Of a DNA stretch of 64,000 nucleotides, positions 31,006 to 41,807 are shown piece after piece (within the stretch, counting starts at the first letter, position 1; each line of letters starts with the position of its first letter). The DNA comes from Isochrysis galbana. Its lineage: Eukaryota; Haptophyta; Isochrysidales; Isochrysidaceae. The DNA lies in assembly GCA_018136815.1 (NCBI GenBank), contig CM030940.1, forward strand, positions 239,843 through 303,842, written 5' to 3'. The translations under genes were made by a program, and so were the position numbers. The notes beneath the pieces are model-generated. The model made no database searches, was not told the origin of the DNA, and saw only the letters and a list, made by a program, of their open reading frames with translations.

Positions 31006-31226
31006 CCGGGGACCACCACACATAAACACAAGAGGCCTGCCCCTCCCATCCCCCAAGCGCGAGGCCCAAAGTAGTGTATATGGGCCGACCCCAAAAACCG
31101 AAGAACAAGGAACGAGAGGAGGGGAGCGGGCGGGGGAGCGGCAGTAGGGGTATTCGGCGATGGTATCGGAAGCACGGGAGAGTGTATGTCACTAGTAGCT
31201 TAACGGGCACCTTCAAGATTTTTTTT
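31006..31226 (+). mobile_element. Short T-tailed retroelement with target duplication
   Basis: Ends CTTCAAGATTTTTTTT. The flanks are AAAGTATTGACCTG (30992-31005) and AAAGTATTGTCCTG (31227-31240), a 14-base duplication with one change. This fixes the T run as the element's 3' end. The body resembles the 3' parts of 44407-45267 and of the element ending at 56739 (GACCCC-AAAACC-AAGAA... block). Confidence 0.85.
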
Positions 31227-31272
31227 AAAGTATTGTCCTGGCCCTATCCGTCTATCCGTGGTCCGTGGCCAC

Positions 31273-31733
31273 CAACTATGAAAATAGTTGCCCGCCCCCA
31301 TGCCCCGCATGAGCCCATGAGGCATGAGGGGAGTCGAGAGAGGAGAGAGTGGGGGGGGGCGCGAGGCCCGAGGCCCCCTCCATGGCGACCAATCATAAGA
31401 TTAGTCCATCGTGCCTAGTCTACAAGGAGGGGGCTAAAAACGTAAACAATTCCTACAACAAAAAGGTCGATCGCGGGCATGCGACAGCGGCAGCGGTATA
31501 AGTGTGCTCTGGGTCTGGTTATCTGCAAGGAACAAGACTTTGGGTGCTCCCTGCTTCTATGGTTGGTGGGGAGGAGAGGGCAAGGAAGCCATGTCGACGT
31601 CCTGGTCGGGCGGGACGGAGGCCTGCGATCGCTTGGGATCTAGCGGCTTGGGGCGGCCCCGTTGCTGCCCCTTGGGGCGAGGGGGAGCCGTCGGCGCGTG
31701 CTCGCATCGCTCGCAAACATAAAAATAGTTTTT
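31273..31733 (-). mobile_element. Cluster of stem-loop-headed element pieces
   Basis: Stem-loops: CAACTATGAAAATAGTTG (31273-31290, perfect 7-base stem), a 7-base stem with one mismatch at 31387-31406 followed on the minus strand by GCCATGGAGGGGGCC, and a weaker one at 31716-31733. The last heads a body (31500-31715) whose minus-strand frame contains RPKPLDPKRSQ and PPDQDVDM, as in the 8820-9215 copy. Confidence 0.65.
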
Positions 31734-32026
31734 TGAAGGTACGCGCGTGAAAATATATACACTCGAACACTGATCAAATGCGCAACTGGTAACAAAGTGC
31801 CCCACGTTCCGTGTCCTAAATGAACGAGAGGAAACAACAGGCTGGTGATTGTGAGGCCTAAAGCAAAGTGTTTGATTTGGCATGGCACATTTTGGGCGCG
31901 AACGCACTCAGGAGATCGCAACGACGCATCTGAACAAAACTCAGTATATAACTGACTCGCTGCTTGTTTCGCTCTAGCAGCGAGTGCATGGAGTGCCGCT
32001 TCCTAGCAGTTTACTTTTATGTGGAC
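31734..32026. other. 3' flank of the kinase gene
   Basis: Non-coding DNA of balanced composition; probably the 3' untranslated region of the minus-strand kinase gene. Confidence 0.5.
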
Positions 32027-33322
32027 CTAGTTGATGGTGGGCACAATCAGGCCGTCGTGGGTGTCAAGAGGCGAGGAGAGCGAGGGGAGTTTGCTTAGGC
32101 GGAGGGCCGAGCTCGAAGCGTCTGTGAACCAAGGGTGTTGCCTCACCGCACCGGCGCCTTCCGGGCCACTTCCGAGGCGACCCTGTGGCAGCTTGTCGAG
32201 AAGGCGGCCGACCAAGTCCTGTAGTCGGTCGCTCATGGTGGAGGGGCACAAAACGTCGCCAGAGACGATTTGGCCGCAAGTGTAGTACGTGAGCTCTTCA
32301 CCGAAATCGGGAAAGGGGGGCTCTCCGGTGGTTATTTCGAAGAGTAGCACGCCAAATGCCCACCAATCCACGGCCAGGCCATGTCCTTCGTTGAGGAGCA
32401 CCTCGGGTGCAACGTAGGGCAAGCTTCCCACAATTGTGTAGCTTCGGTCCAAGATTATCTTGCCGCAGCCCAACCCGCTCAACTTCAGATGCCCGTTCGC
32501 GTCCAAAAGCAAGTTCTCGGGCTTGAGGTCGCGATGCGCAACTTGCCTGGCATGGAGATGCTCGAGAGCAGAGACGACCTCATTCGCATAGAAACGAGCA
32601 TTCCTCTCTTCGAGATGCCCCTCACGTTGGAGCAGGCTGAAGAAGTCGCCACATGGAACCCACTCCATCAGCACGGCATGCTCATCGCCAGGCCCGCTAA
32701 GGACGCGCAAAGCTTTCACAATTGAACAATGGCTACACTTGAACAGAAGCTCCGTCTCCCGCGCGAGGAAGGCACGAGTATCATGATTTTCAAACGAAGC
32801 TCTATCATTGCCGACCGTCTTGAGGGCGAAGAGACGCCGTGCACCACCGCTGGCAGAGGAGGCGACGAGTCTCACAGTGAAATTGTCGCCTCTTGCAATG
32901 GGGCGCACCTCCTCGAGATCTTCCAGATGGCTGGGCAACTCGCCAGAACAGTCTGGGTGGGATCGAACTCTAAGCTGCGAGAGGTCTTGCAATGGCGCCA
33001 GTGTCTGTTCTCGGGCCATCGAGGGGCGGCGGTGAAGGAGGAGCGAAAAGATGGAGCGGGTAACGGCAGCAGAGAGAGCGGCCACCGATACAACGATAAG
33101 CCCCCGACCTGCGCCACGTGTCGCTGTGGTGGGAATTGGCTGCGCCAGGTAGATCAGCTCGCCAATCGCGAGAGAGCAGATTGCTCGCTTGACAGCTGTG
33201 CGCAGGTGGCGTGCGGTCAAGTCGGCAGCACGCTCGCCGACACCTCGGGCGGCGCGAAGAAGTGCGTCGAATGTCGAGGTGCACCGCATCCCACCGCTGC
33301 CGGCCTCCTCCCCGGGCAGCAT
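32027..33322 (-). CDS. AGC-type protein kinase with GLG in place of DFG (possible pseudokinase)
   Basis: Intronless minus-strand frame of 431 residues from ATG at 33320-33322; the frame is open further upstream but only through GTG. A hydrophobic segment (about 73-96, GLIVVSVAALSAAV) precedes the kinase domain (about 138-405), suggesting membrane anchoring. Kept: ATP lysine in RLFALKTV (K168), HRDLKPEN (263-270), YVAPEVLL (303-310), DWWAFGVLLFEI (319-330). Lost: the glycine loop is degenerate (ARGDNFTV), and the magnesium aspartate of DFG is glycine (LSGLGCGK, 281-288; codons GGG TTG GGC). Order and spacing resemble protein kinase A/G. With K and HRD kept but DFG gone, weak or no catalysis is inferred; a scaffold role is possible. 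The intact frame argues against a decayed pseudogene. Confidence 0.85.
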   Translation of the reverse strand: MLPGEEAGSGGMRCTSTFDALLRAARGVGERAADLTARHLRTAVKRAICSLAIGELIYLAQPIPTTATRGAGRGLIVVSVAALSAAVTRSIFSLLLHRRPSMAREQTLAPLQDLSQLRVRSHPDCSGELPSHLEDLEEVRPIARGDNFTVRLVASSASGGARRLFALKTVGNDRASFENHDTRAFLARETELLFKCSHCSIVKALRVLSGPGDEHAVLMEWVPCGDFFSLLQREGHLEERNARFYANEVVSALEHLHARQVAHRDLKPENLLLDANGHLKLSGLGCGKIILDRSYTIVGSLPYVAPEVLLNEGHGLAVDWWAFGVLLFEITTGEPPFPDFGEELTYYTCGQIVSGDVLCPSTMSDRLQDLVGRLLDKLPQGRLGSGPEGAGAVRQHPWFTDASSSALRLSKLPSLSSPLDTHDGLIVPTIN

Positions 33323-34179
33323 CGCCTTGAAGGCTCGGGAGAAGAGAGGAGGGGAATGGGAAGAGGAGGGGAGCGAGGGGCGGAGCGAGAGCACTCTGGT
33401 GGGCCTCCGCCTCCGCAGTGATCTCGGCGTCGTCTCCCTGAGGAACGCGATCTCGGCCTGCGCTGATTCAGATGTCCGAGATAGAGATCGGATCTGAATC
33501 GGCTTTGTGCTATTCGTCTCGGCGAGATCTTGATCTGAATGAAGGGCGCGCCCGAGATCGTCTTCAGATTCGGGGATGGCTCGCCGCCTGCCTCTCCTCC
33601 CCTCTCCTTTCTCAAGGGCTAACTCCTCACCCCAATGCCCGGATGATCGGCGAATCCGAGATACAAACCTCAGTGCCGATCAGCGAGAGGACCACATATT
33701 AATCATGTCGACCTCGAGATCGAGATTCTTTGCTCCCTCGCCTCCGGGCCGAGATCGACAGGGAGCGCTTGCGAGCTCACGATCAGCACACGTCGAGGTC
33801 AACCAACGCCGAGCCCTTCAGTTGGCGGACGAGATTTCGTAACGGCAGATGAGCGAGCCGCCGAGCCCGAATTCGTCGCCGGCTCGTCAGTGTGCCGCCC
33901 GAACCCCGAACGACCGCTGCCGAGTTGTGACCGTGTTGTACTAGATTCAGGTGTTCGCATGCATAGTGCGACGTCAGCGGTCAGCGGTGTGTGCTGGATG
34001 ATTGGCCCGATGGCCTTTCCTATGCCATTAGGCATGGCAGTGGGATGGGGCTGGAAGCTGGAAGGGGCTCCCGCGGGAACGGGTGGACCGCGGGGGGGGC
34101 GCGCCCTTCTCTCGCGCGAGATGCGCTTCTCGAGCCGCTTAATCGCGCAAAACGGTATCTGTTACCCCCCAGGAGCCAA
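33323..34179. other. Intergenic DNA upstream of the kinase gene
   Basis: Contains GAGATC- and GATCTGAATC-rich sequence around 33430-33560 that is weakly palindromic. No gene recognised; the kinase promoter should be in its left part. Confidence 0.5.
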
Positions 34180-34380
34180 CGCCCCCCAGGAGCTCTCGGG
34201 GGCCCCCAGGAGCTATCGGGGGGAAATTTTCTCCCGATCGCCAACAGCCCCACCGAGAGCTATCGGGGGACCGAGAAAATCCCCCGAGAGCTATCGGGAG
34301 ATTGCTCATGGAAGGTGCCGTAAGCGGATACCCCAGTATTAGCTATCGGGGGGAGAAAAAATCCCCCGAGAGCAAACGGG
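34180..34380 (+). repeat. Cluster of AGCTATCGGGGG-type motifs
   Basis: About six occurrences of AGCTATCGGGG or close forms, often preceded by CCCCCGAG so that each site is an imperfect palindrome. They lie just left of a CT microsatellite. Confidence 0.75.
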
Positions 34381-34382
34381 GG

Positions 34383-34486
<104 letters not shown>

Positions 34487-34637
34487 CCCCCCCCCCCCCC
34501 CCTCCCCCCCCTCTCTCCCCCCCCTCCCCCCCCCTCCCTCCCTCCCTCTCCCTCCCTCTGGCGGCTGGAGGAGCGGCAAGCGTCTTTGAGAGCCAAAGGT
34601 GGTGGGGCTGGGAACGAAGAGGGAGGGCGGTCGGTAC

Positions 34638-37600
34638 TAGCCCGGTCACTCACTATGGGGGTGCGGAGGGCACCAGCAATTATGGGTAAATGAAGGGCTA
34701 AATAAGCTCCCTATAGGTTCCGGTAGGATGGATCAGCAAAAAAAATTGGGGGTTCCCCGGCGAAATTTTCGAAAAATACCGAATTTCAGGCCTTCGAAGA
34801 CGGTGCGCGAAATACAGTCGGGCCCCCCTCCGGTATATTTTTAGTGAGGCCCTTCATGCGAGGCACAAACATGGAATGACGAGGAGAATTTGGACGCCAA
34901 CTCACTGGGTCTACAAGAAGTGGTTCTTTACACACTGGACCATAAGTCAAACTCATAATTTTGCACTTCAATGTGTACGAAAGTATCACAAAACTCAAGA
35001 CGCTTACGTGAACCACTAGTCACCGAGGGCTAGAGCGGCTAATTTGGCACCGCGACCGGGCGGATGGCATGGTCTTTTCTTTCATCCATTTCAACTGGGA
35101 CAGCAGAAAACGTTAAATCAAGATATGCTGCTCAAATGGCCGAGCCAATTGCTCTCTCCAGCCTCGCACATCTTGACGAATATCGGCATTGGCGCAAAAA
35201 CCGCCTAAACGGTAACGTACCGAAATGCGTTCGAACACCCAACTTCCCACCTCTACCGGGCGCGCTGCCGGCGCTTTCTCGGTCATCCACTGGGATAGAA
35301 TGCCCTACCAGGCACCATATCCGAATATGCCGCCCGAGCAGCCACGCCAATCGCCGCCGCCGCCCGCGCGCATCGCGAAGTAGTCGGCCGTGTGTGCCGC
35401 CGACGACTACGCCAACGTCACCCGGCCGAACGGGCCGAGTGCCCAACTTTCGACCGCTACCGGGCGCGCTGCCGGCGCTTTCTCGGTCATCCACTGGGAT
35501 AGAATGCCTTACCAGGCACCATATCCGAATATGCCGCCCGAGCAGCCACGCCAATCGCCGCCGCCGCCCGCGCGCATCGCGAAATAGTCGGCCGTGCGTG
35601 CCGCCGACGACTACGCCAACATCACCTGGCCGAACGGGCCGAGTGCCCAACTTTCGACCGCTACCGGGCACGCTGCCGGCGCTTTCTCGGTCATCCACTG
35701 GGATAGAATGCCCTACCAGGCACCATATCCGAATATGCCACCCGAGCAGCCACGCCAATCGCCGCCGCCGCCCGCGCGCATCGCGAAATAGTCGGCCGTG
35801 TGTGGCGCCGACGGCTACGCCAACGTCACCCGGCCGAACGGGCCGAGTGCCCAACTTCCGACCGCTACCGGGCGCGCTGCCGGCGCTTTCTCGGTCAACC
35901 ACTGGGATAGAATGCCCTGCCAGGCACCATATCCGAATATGCCGCCCGAGCAGCCACGCCAATCGCCGCCGCCGCCCGCGCGCATCGCGAAATAGTCGGC
36001 CGTGTGTGGCGCCGACGACTACGCCAACGTCACCCGGCCGTACGGGCCGAGTGCCCAACTTTCGACCGCTACCGGGCGCGCTGCCGGCGCTTTCTCGGTC
36101 AACCACTGGGATAGAATGCCCTGCCAGGCGCCATATCCGAATATGACACCCGAGCAGCCACGCCAATCGCCGCCGCCGCCCGCGCGCATCGCGAAGTAGT
36201 CGGCCGTGTGTGCCGCCGACGACTACGCCAACGTCACCCGGCCGAACGGACCGAGTGCCCAACTGTCGACCGCTACCGGGCGCGCTGCCGGCGCTTTCTC
36301 GGTCATCCACTGGGATAGAATGCCCTACCAGGCACCATATCCGAATATGCCGCCCGAGCAGTCACGCCAATCGCCGCCGCCGCCCGCGCTCGTCGCGAAG
36401 TAGTCGGCCGTGTGTGCCGCCGACGACTACGCCAACGTCACCCGGCCGAACGGGCCGAGTGCCCAACTTTCGACCGCTACCGGGCGCGCTGCCGGCGCTT
36501 TCTCGGTCAACCACTGGGATAGAATGCCCTGCCAGGCACCATATCCGAATATGCCGCCCGAGCAGCCACGCCAATCGCCGCCGCCGCCCGCGCGCATCGC
36601 GAAATAGTCGGCCGTGTGTGGCGCCGACGACTACGCCAACGTCACCCGGCCGTACGGGCCGAGTGCCCAACTTTCGACCGCTACCGGGCGCGCTGCCGGC
36701 GCTTTCTCGGTCAACCACTGGGATAGAATGCCCTGCCAGGCGCCATATCCGAATATGACACCCGAGCAGCCACGCCAATCGCCGCCGCCGCCCGCGCGCA
36801 TCGCGAAGTAGTCGGCCGTGTGTGCCGCCGACGACTACGCCAACGTCACCCGGCCGAACGGACCGAGTGCCCAACTGTCGACCGCTACCGGGCGCGCTGC
36901 CGGCGCTTTCTCGGTCAACCACTGGGATAGAATGCCCTGCCAGGCACCATATCCGAATATGCCGCCCGAGCAGCCACGCCAATCGCCGCCGCCGCCCGCG
37001 CGCATCGCGAAGTAGTCGGCCGTGTGTGCCGCCGACGACTACGCCAACGTCACCCGGCCGAACGGGCCGAGTGCCCAACTTTCGACCGCTACCGGGCGCG
37101 CTGCCGGCGCTTTCTCGGTCATCCACTGGGATAGAATGCCTTACCAGGCACCATATCCGAATATGCCGCCCGAGCAGCCACGCCAATCGCCGCCGCCGCC
37201 CGCGCGCATCGCGAAATAGTCGGCCGTGCGTGCCGCCGACGACTACGCCAACATCACCTGGCCGAACGGGCCGAGTGCCCAACTTTCGACCGCTACCGGG
37301 CACGCTGCCGGCGCTTTCTCGGTCATCCACTGGGATAGAATGCCCTACCAGGCACCATATCCGAATATGCCACCCGAGCAGCCACGCCAATCGCCGCCGC
37401 CGCCCGCGCGCATCGCGAAATAGTCGGCCGTGTGTGGCGCCGACGACTACGCCAACGTCACCCGGCCGTACGGGCCGAGTGCCCAACTTTCGACCGCTAC
37501 CGGGCGCGCTGCCGGCGCTTTCTCGGTCATCCACTGGGATAGAATGCCCTGCCAGGCACCATATCCGAATATGCCGCCCGAGCAGCCACGCCAATCGCCG

Positions 37601-39339
37601 CCGCCGCCCGCGTGCATCGCGCCGTAGTCGGCCGTGTGTGGCGCCGACGACTACGCCAACGTCACCCGGCCGTACGGGCCGAGTGCCCAACTTTCGACCG
37701 CTACCGGGCGCGCTGCCGGCGCTTTCTCGGTCATCCACTGGGATAGAATGCCCTGCCAGGCACCATATCCGAATATGCCGCCCTAGCAGCCACGCCAATC
37801 GCCGCCGCCGCCCGCGTGCATCGCGCCGTAGTCGGCCGTGTGTGGCGCCGTCAACTACGCTGACGTCACCCGGCCGAATGGGCCGGAGTGCCCAACTTTC
37901 GAATGCGAGCGGTCGCGCTGCCGGCGCTTTCTCGGCTATCCACTGAGATAGAATGCCCCACCAGGCACCATATTCAAAAGTGCCGCCCGAGCAGCCACGC
38001 CAATCGCCGCCGCCGCCCGCGCGCATCGCGAAGTAGTCGGCCGTGTGTGGCGCCGACGACTACGCCAACGTCACCCGGCCGAACGGGCCGAGTGCCCAAC
38101 TTCCGACCGCTACCGGGCGCGCTGCCGGCGCTTTCTCGGTCAACCACTGGGATAGAATGCCCTGCCAGGCACCATATCCGAATATGCCGACCGAGCAGCC
38201 ACGCCAATCGCCGCCGCCGCCCTCGCGCATCGCGAAATAGTCGGCCGTGTGTGGCGCCGACGACTACGCCAACGTCACCCGGCCGTACGGGCCGAGTGCC
38301 CAACTTTCGACCGCTACCGGGCGCGCTGCCGGCGCTTTCTCGGTCATCCACTGGGATAGAATGCCCTGCCAGGCACCATATCTGAATATGCCGCCCTAGC
38401 AGCCACGCCAATCGCCGCCGCCGCCCGCGCACATGGCGTCGAAGTTGGCCCTGTGCAACACCGAAAACAAGACCAAGGCTACGGGCCGAACGGGCCCGAG
38501 TGCCCAACTTTCGAACGCGACTGCGATTGCCGCTGGCACTTCCTTGCCCCTCAGCTTGCATAGGGCAAGTTAACACTCATCATATGAAATGGTTCCGCCC
38601 CAGGAGCCAAATTCATGTACCTAACGGCCTCGGCGCACGCCTTTGCGGTGAAGGCGGAGGTGAGACGTGAACACGACACACACCAGCTCTCAAGATTTCG
38701 AATCAACGCTGGGCGCGAACGCGTGGGGCCGGGCCAGGAGGCTTTGGGGGCTACAGGCAGGCCCGGAACAGCCGGGTCGCGACCGGCCCGTCGCGCCGCA
38801 CGGCCACTTGAAGAGCTGCACCTCCGGGCGTCCAATCGAGCGCTGGTCGACGTCAATAGGGGCCATGGCCCTGGGCGTCGGGCCGGATCGAATCGAGGCA
38901 TTCCTGCGGTGCGAGGGGCCAGGATGGGTTAGTGCGAGTGTGTGCGACCCTCAAGAACCAGCGTGCGACCTACTAGTGACCCCCCACCCTGCTCGCGAGA
39001 GCTCTGGGCTCTGCATGGCCACCACCTCCAGGCCATTCTTCGGCCGATCGCGGGCGATCGGACGTCGCGGAAGCTCCGCGTTTTTTAGAGTGATGCGCCC
39101 CACATTCACCACTCTGATTCCCTCCCGTGAGCGCCCGCCTGAATCTCCCAAAATAGCCCGCCACGCGCGGGGGAAGGGAGGGGGGTCCCTCACCGACGCC
39201 ATTGCCCTTCGTGGGGTGGGAGGGGGTCGTTCGGAGTGGGGAGGGAGTTGGCGGGGCAGGTAGGGGGGGACCCTAAGGAATCCTTGGACACCCAGGGGAG
39301 GTGGGAAATAGTGGTTAAAATGAGTGAGTGACCGGGCTA
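34638..39339 (+). mobile_element. 4.7-kb TIR transposon carrying a satellite array
   Basis: Left end TAGCCCGGTCACTCACT (34638) and its inverse at 39323-39339; both sides are flanked by TCGGTAC (34631-34637, 39340-39346). The matching 7-base duplication ties the two ends to one insertion. Inside: a ~170-base left region also found at 52016-52194 in inverse orientation, an unrecognised AT-richer part (34850-35220), the 204-base satellite (35225-38450) and a mixed right part (38451-39320). No transposase frame is seen, so it must be mobilised in trans. Superfamily uncertain: hAT-like or P-like by duplication length. Confidence 0.8.
35225..38450 (+). repeat. 204-base satellite array, about 16 units
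   Basis: The marker GCCGAGTGCCCAAC recurs every 204 bases (35438, 35642, 35846 and so on) with very low divergence. Because 204 is a multiple of 3, long frames stay open on both strands (for example 36362-38026 minus and 36822-37946 plus); these share a 68-residue periodicity but show no domain. Variants reveal higher-order copying: the 36002-36400 pair of units recurs 612 bases later (3 units), and the 35390-35790 pair recurs 1632 bases later (8 units). Outer units at both ends are more diverged. Confidence 0.95.
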
Positions 39340-39346
39340 TCGGTAC

Positions 39347-39848
39347 GGCGCGCCAGCACCGCACAGAGGTGGAGCGCCGGCTTTCATTGGAAGAGGGCGG
39401 CAGGGTCGGCGCGGCGACCGACAAGTTGGCGGAGTTGGTCGCTGGTCGCACCTGTCACCTGTGGCAGGCGGCGAGCGTGCACGCGCTATAGCTATAGCGC
39501 AGTGACGGGAGCGGGAAGGAAGGACGAGGGCGAGGAGGGTGAGGGCTGGCGCAGCGCTCACACAGAACACGGACGGCGCGGCGTGGGCGCCTTTGATGAG
39601 GTGGGCACAGTCGGCGGCGGCAGCGTCCTCCCTCCCACCCTCTCCCTTTCTCCCGCTCTCCCTCCCTCACCTCTCTCTCCCTTTTCCCCTCTCGGTTAAA
39701 ATGTTTTGCCTTACAATGTACCCCAGTGGGGTACGGATCGAGCATGGCGGTACCCCTCTAACAGTCCCTCGCGCCATGGCCCCTTTCCTGCCGCAACGGT
39801 GGCTGACGACGCCACCAAATTGGTGCGAGGCCCCCCCCCCCCCCCCCC
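39347..39848. other. Flank of the large transposon up to the gap
   Basis: GC-rich DNA without a recognised gene; a C run precedes the gap and probably caused the assembly break. Confidence 0.55.
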
Positions 39849-39948
39849 NNNNNNNNNNNNNNNNNNNNNNNNNNNNNNNNNNNNNNNNNNNNNNNNNNNN
39901 NNNNNNNNNNNNNNNNNNNNNNNNNNNNNNNNNNNNNNNNNNNNNNNN
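39849..39948. other. Assembly gap (100 N)
   Basis: Exactly 100 N. Such round gaps usually mean unknown length. Confidence 0.99.
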
Positions 39949-40583
39949 GAAGAAGAAAAGTGAAGAAGAAGAGAAAAAAAACCCAGAGTATATAGGGCGG
40001 TTCTCAGCCCTTCCCATCGGCCCTATGGCTACGTAAACTCTCGCGTGGCATAGTGGTTCAACCCACCGCCTCCACCAACCTTTTGCTCTGGGTCGCGAGT
40101 TCGAGTCCGGACGGAGCGCTCTGCAGTTCGAGCCCCGCTCCTTCTCCTCTCCGCTCTTCTTCTACAGTTAAATTCCACGCTCTTCTTCTACGGTAAAAAT
40201 CCTGCCTCTTCCTACTGTTGAAATTCCTGTCTTCCTACCGTTAAAATTCTGCACTCCGTCTACCGTTAAAATCCTGCCTCCGTCGCCTTGCCAAGACATT
40301 TCCTCTGCCTTCCTGCCGGCTTCCTTGCCAGTTCCTTCCGCCCCGGTTTCCCGCTTGTCTGCAAATCGGTTTCACCGCATTACGACCAAGCTTAGTGGGG
40401 AAACTCCTCGTCCAGTTCCGTTACCCGAAAAATCTCGTTCATCTCGTCGGGCCATCAAGGCCATCTCGTTCATCTCGTCGGGCCATCAAGGCCATCTCGT
40501 TCATCTCGTCGTCGGGCCATCAGGCCATCTCGTTACATCTCGTTCACCTCGTTACAATCCAAGCTGCGGCTTTGATTTCCACA
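39949..40583 (+). mobile_element. LTR-like element with tRNA-like promoter, 3' part
   Basis: Third copy of the 7254-7863 family; its start is lost in the gap. It keeps the TATA region, A and B boxes and the end GATTTCCACA. A CATCTCGTTCATCTCGTCGG block is tandemly amplified (about 40435-40550). Confidence 0.85.
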
Positions 40584-40954
40584 ATGGCTGATTCCAACGA
40601 GATTTCGGCGCGCGTCCCGCCCGATTGGCGTGACTGTGTGGGTGGCCCCTGTGTATTTGGTGTCTGGCGGGCCCCCTCATCTGGATGGATCGTCGAAAGA
40701 AAACGGGCACGCACCGCGCCCGGTCTCGATTTCAAGTTCAGCTTTTCGGCCCTTTGCGACTTTAGCGTCTTCTGTTAGTATTTTGTTACGTTTTGTTGTT
40801 GGGGCCCAAGGGGGGAGTCTTGGTCCTAATGGGCCCCGGATATGTGCTTGTTGGGTGTATCGGGAACTTTCTACCGAAAAGAATCCTCAAATTTTCTCAA
40901 CCCTGAGATGGTCATTTTCTTACCCCTAATAAAAAAACCCTGTTTGACCGCCCT
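40584..40954 (+). mobile_element. TIR transposon copy, right part
   Basis: Resembles the 3' part of the 5440-6881 element, including one diverged unit of its internal repeat (about 40590-40745), and ends CCTGTTTGACCGCCCTA at 40954. The LTR-like element interrupts it on the left. Confidence 0.8.
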
Positions 40955-41136
40955 ATCATGCGTCTTCTCACGAGCAGCGAGCAGAACGCGTCGCCCTTTG
41001 ACCTCGCGACATCTTTCATGGCCCTCATCGTGAGGCATATGACCCCTTTCCGGGCGGCCGCGCTGTAGTACGTAGGTATCGCGGTATCGCTACAATCCAT
41101 ATTTGGGCTAGCGATCCAACTTGTACTTCACAGGTC

Positions 41137-41807
41137 ATCCGCCCACCGTTCAACGGATAACGGTCTGCCCACTTCCCGCGCCCCCTCATTTCGCAGAGGG
41201 GCAATCGAAGGGGCGTGCGATCCGATCTCGATCCTCCAACGCACAGCTCGGCGATCTCGACGGATGTGCCACTCATCATCGGCACCAATCTCGCTCTGAT
41301 CTTCGATCTCGCCACTCAGATACCGAACGGGCATCGGCGACGCCGCGGACGCCACGCGACGATCTCGCTCGTATCCCACCGGCTTTGATTGGCCAATCTC
41401 GGCAGCGTCTCATCCGCCTTCTCTCCTCAGCAGAGCCCATCGCCTCGCTCCCCTCCCGCCACCCTTGCCCCCGCTCCCCCCGCCCCCCGCTCCTCATCCC
41501 CCACCCCGCCTCCCCCGCAAGCGCCAGGCCCGTACGCCCCGCCGTCCCCACCACGCCTCCCTGCCGCTCCTCCACCCGTCCCCACTTCTCGAACCGACCT
41601 GACGACTGAAGCCCGTTCATCCCACAGGCCGCTTGCACCCCTCGCCCGCTGCAGCCATCGCCTCGCACGCAAGGCGCTCCGCTCCTGTTATCAACCGTGG
41701 CTCTCGACCTCAATCGAAAACGAGATAACTCTTCGGACGAGTGCTTTGTCTAGCTGCCGCTCGCATCGACGCAAGAGCCGTTCTCAGCGGCCCATTAGAG
41801 CTCCGTC
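41137..41807 (+). repeat. Upstream half of a segmental duplication (partner 19505-20179)
   Basis: Nearly identical to the sequence before copy A up to the start codon; left of 41137 the two places share nothing. Confidence 0.85.

Noticed and set aside
35225..38450. CRISPR-like array
   Set aside because: Units are contiguous 204-base copies without short repeats separated by unique spacers, and the genome is eukaryotic.
35132..38576. Long ORFs of up to 554 residues in the satellite, on both strands
   Set aside because: The 204-base unit is a multiple of three, so any stop-free frame stays open through the array. Frames on opposite strands are equally long and the related repeat at 6202-6670 has a 203-base period, which would break any reading frame.
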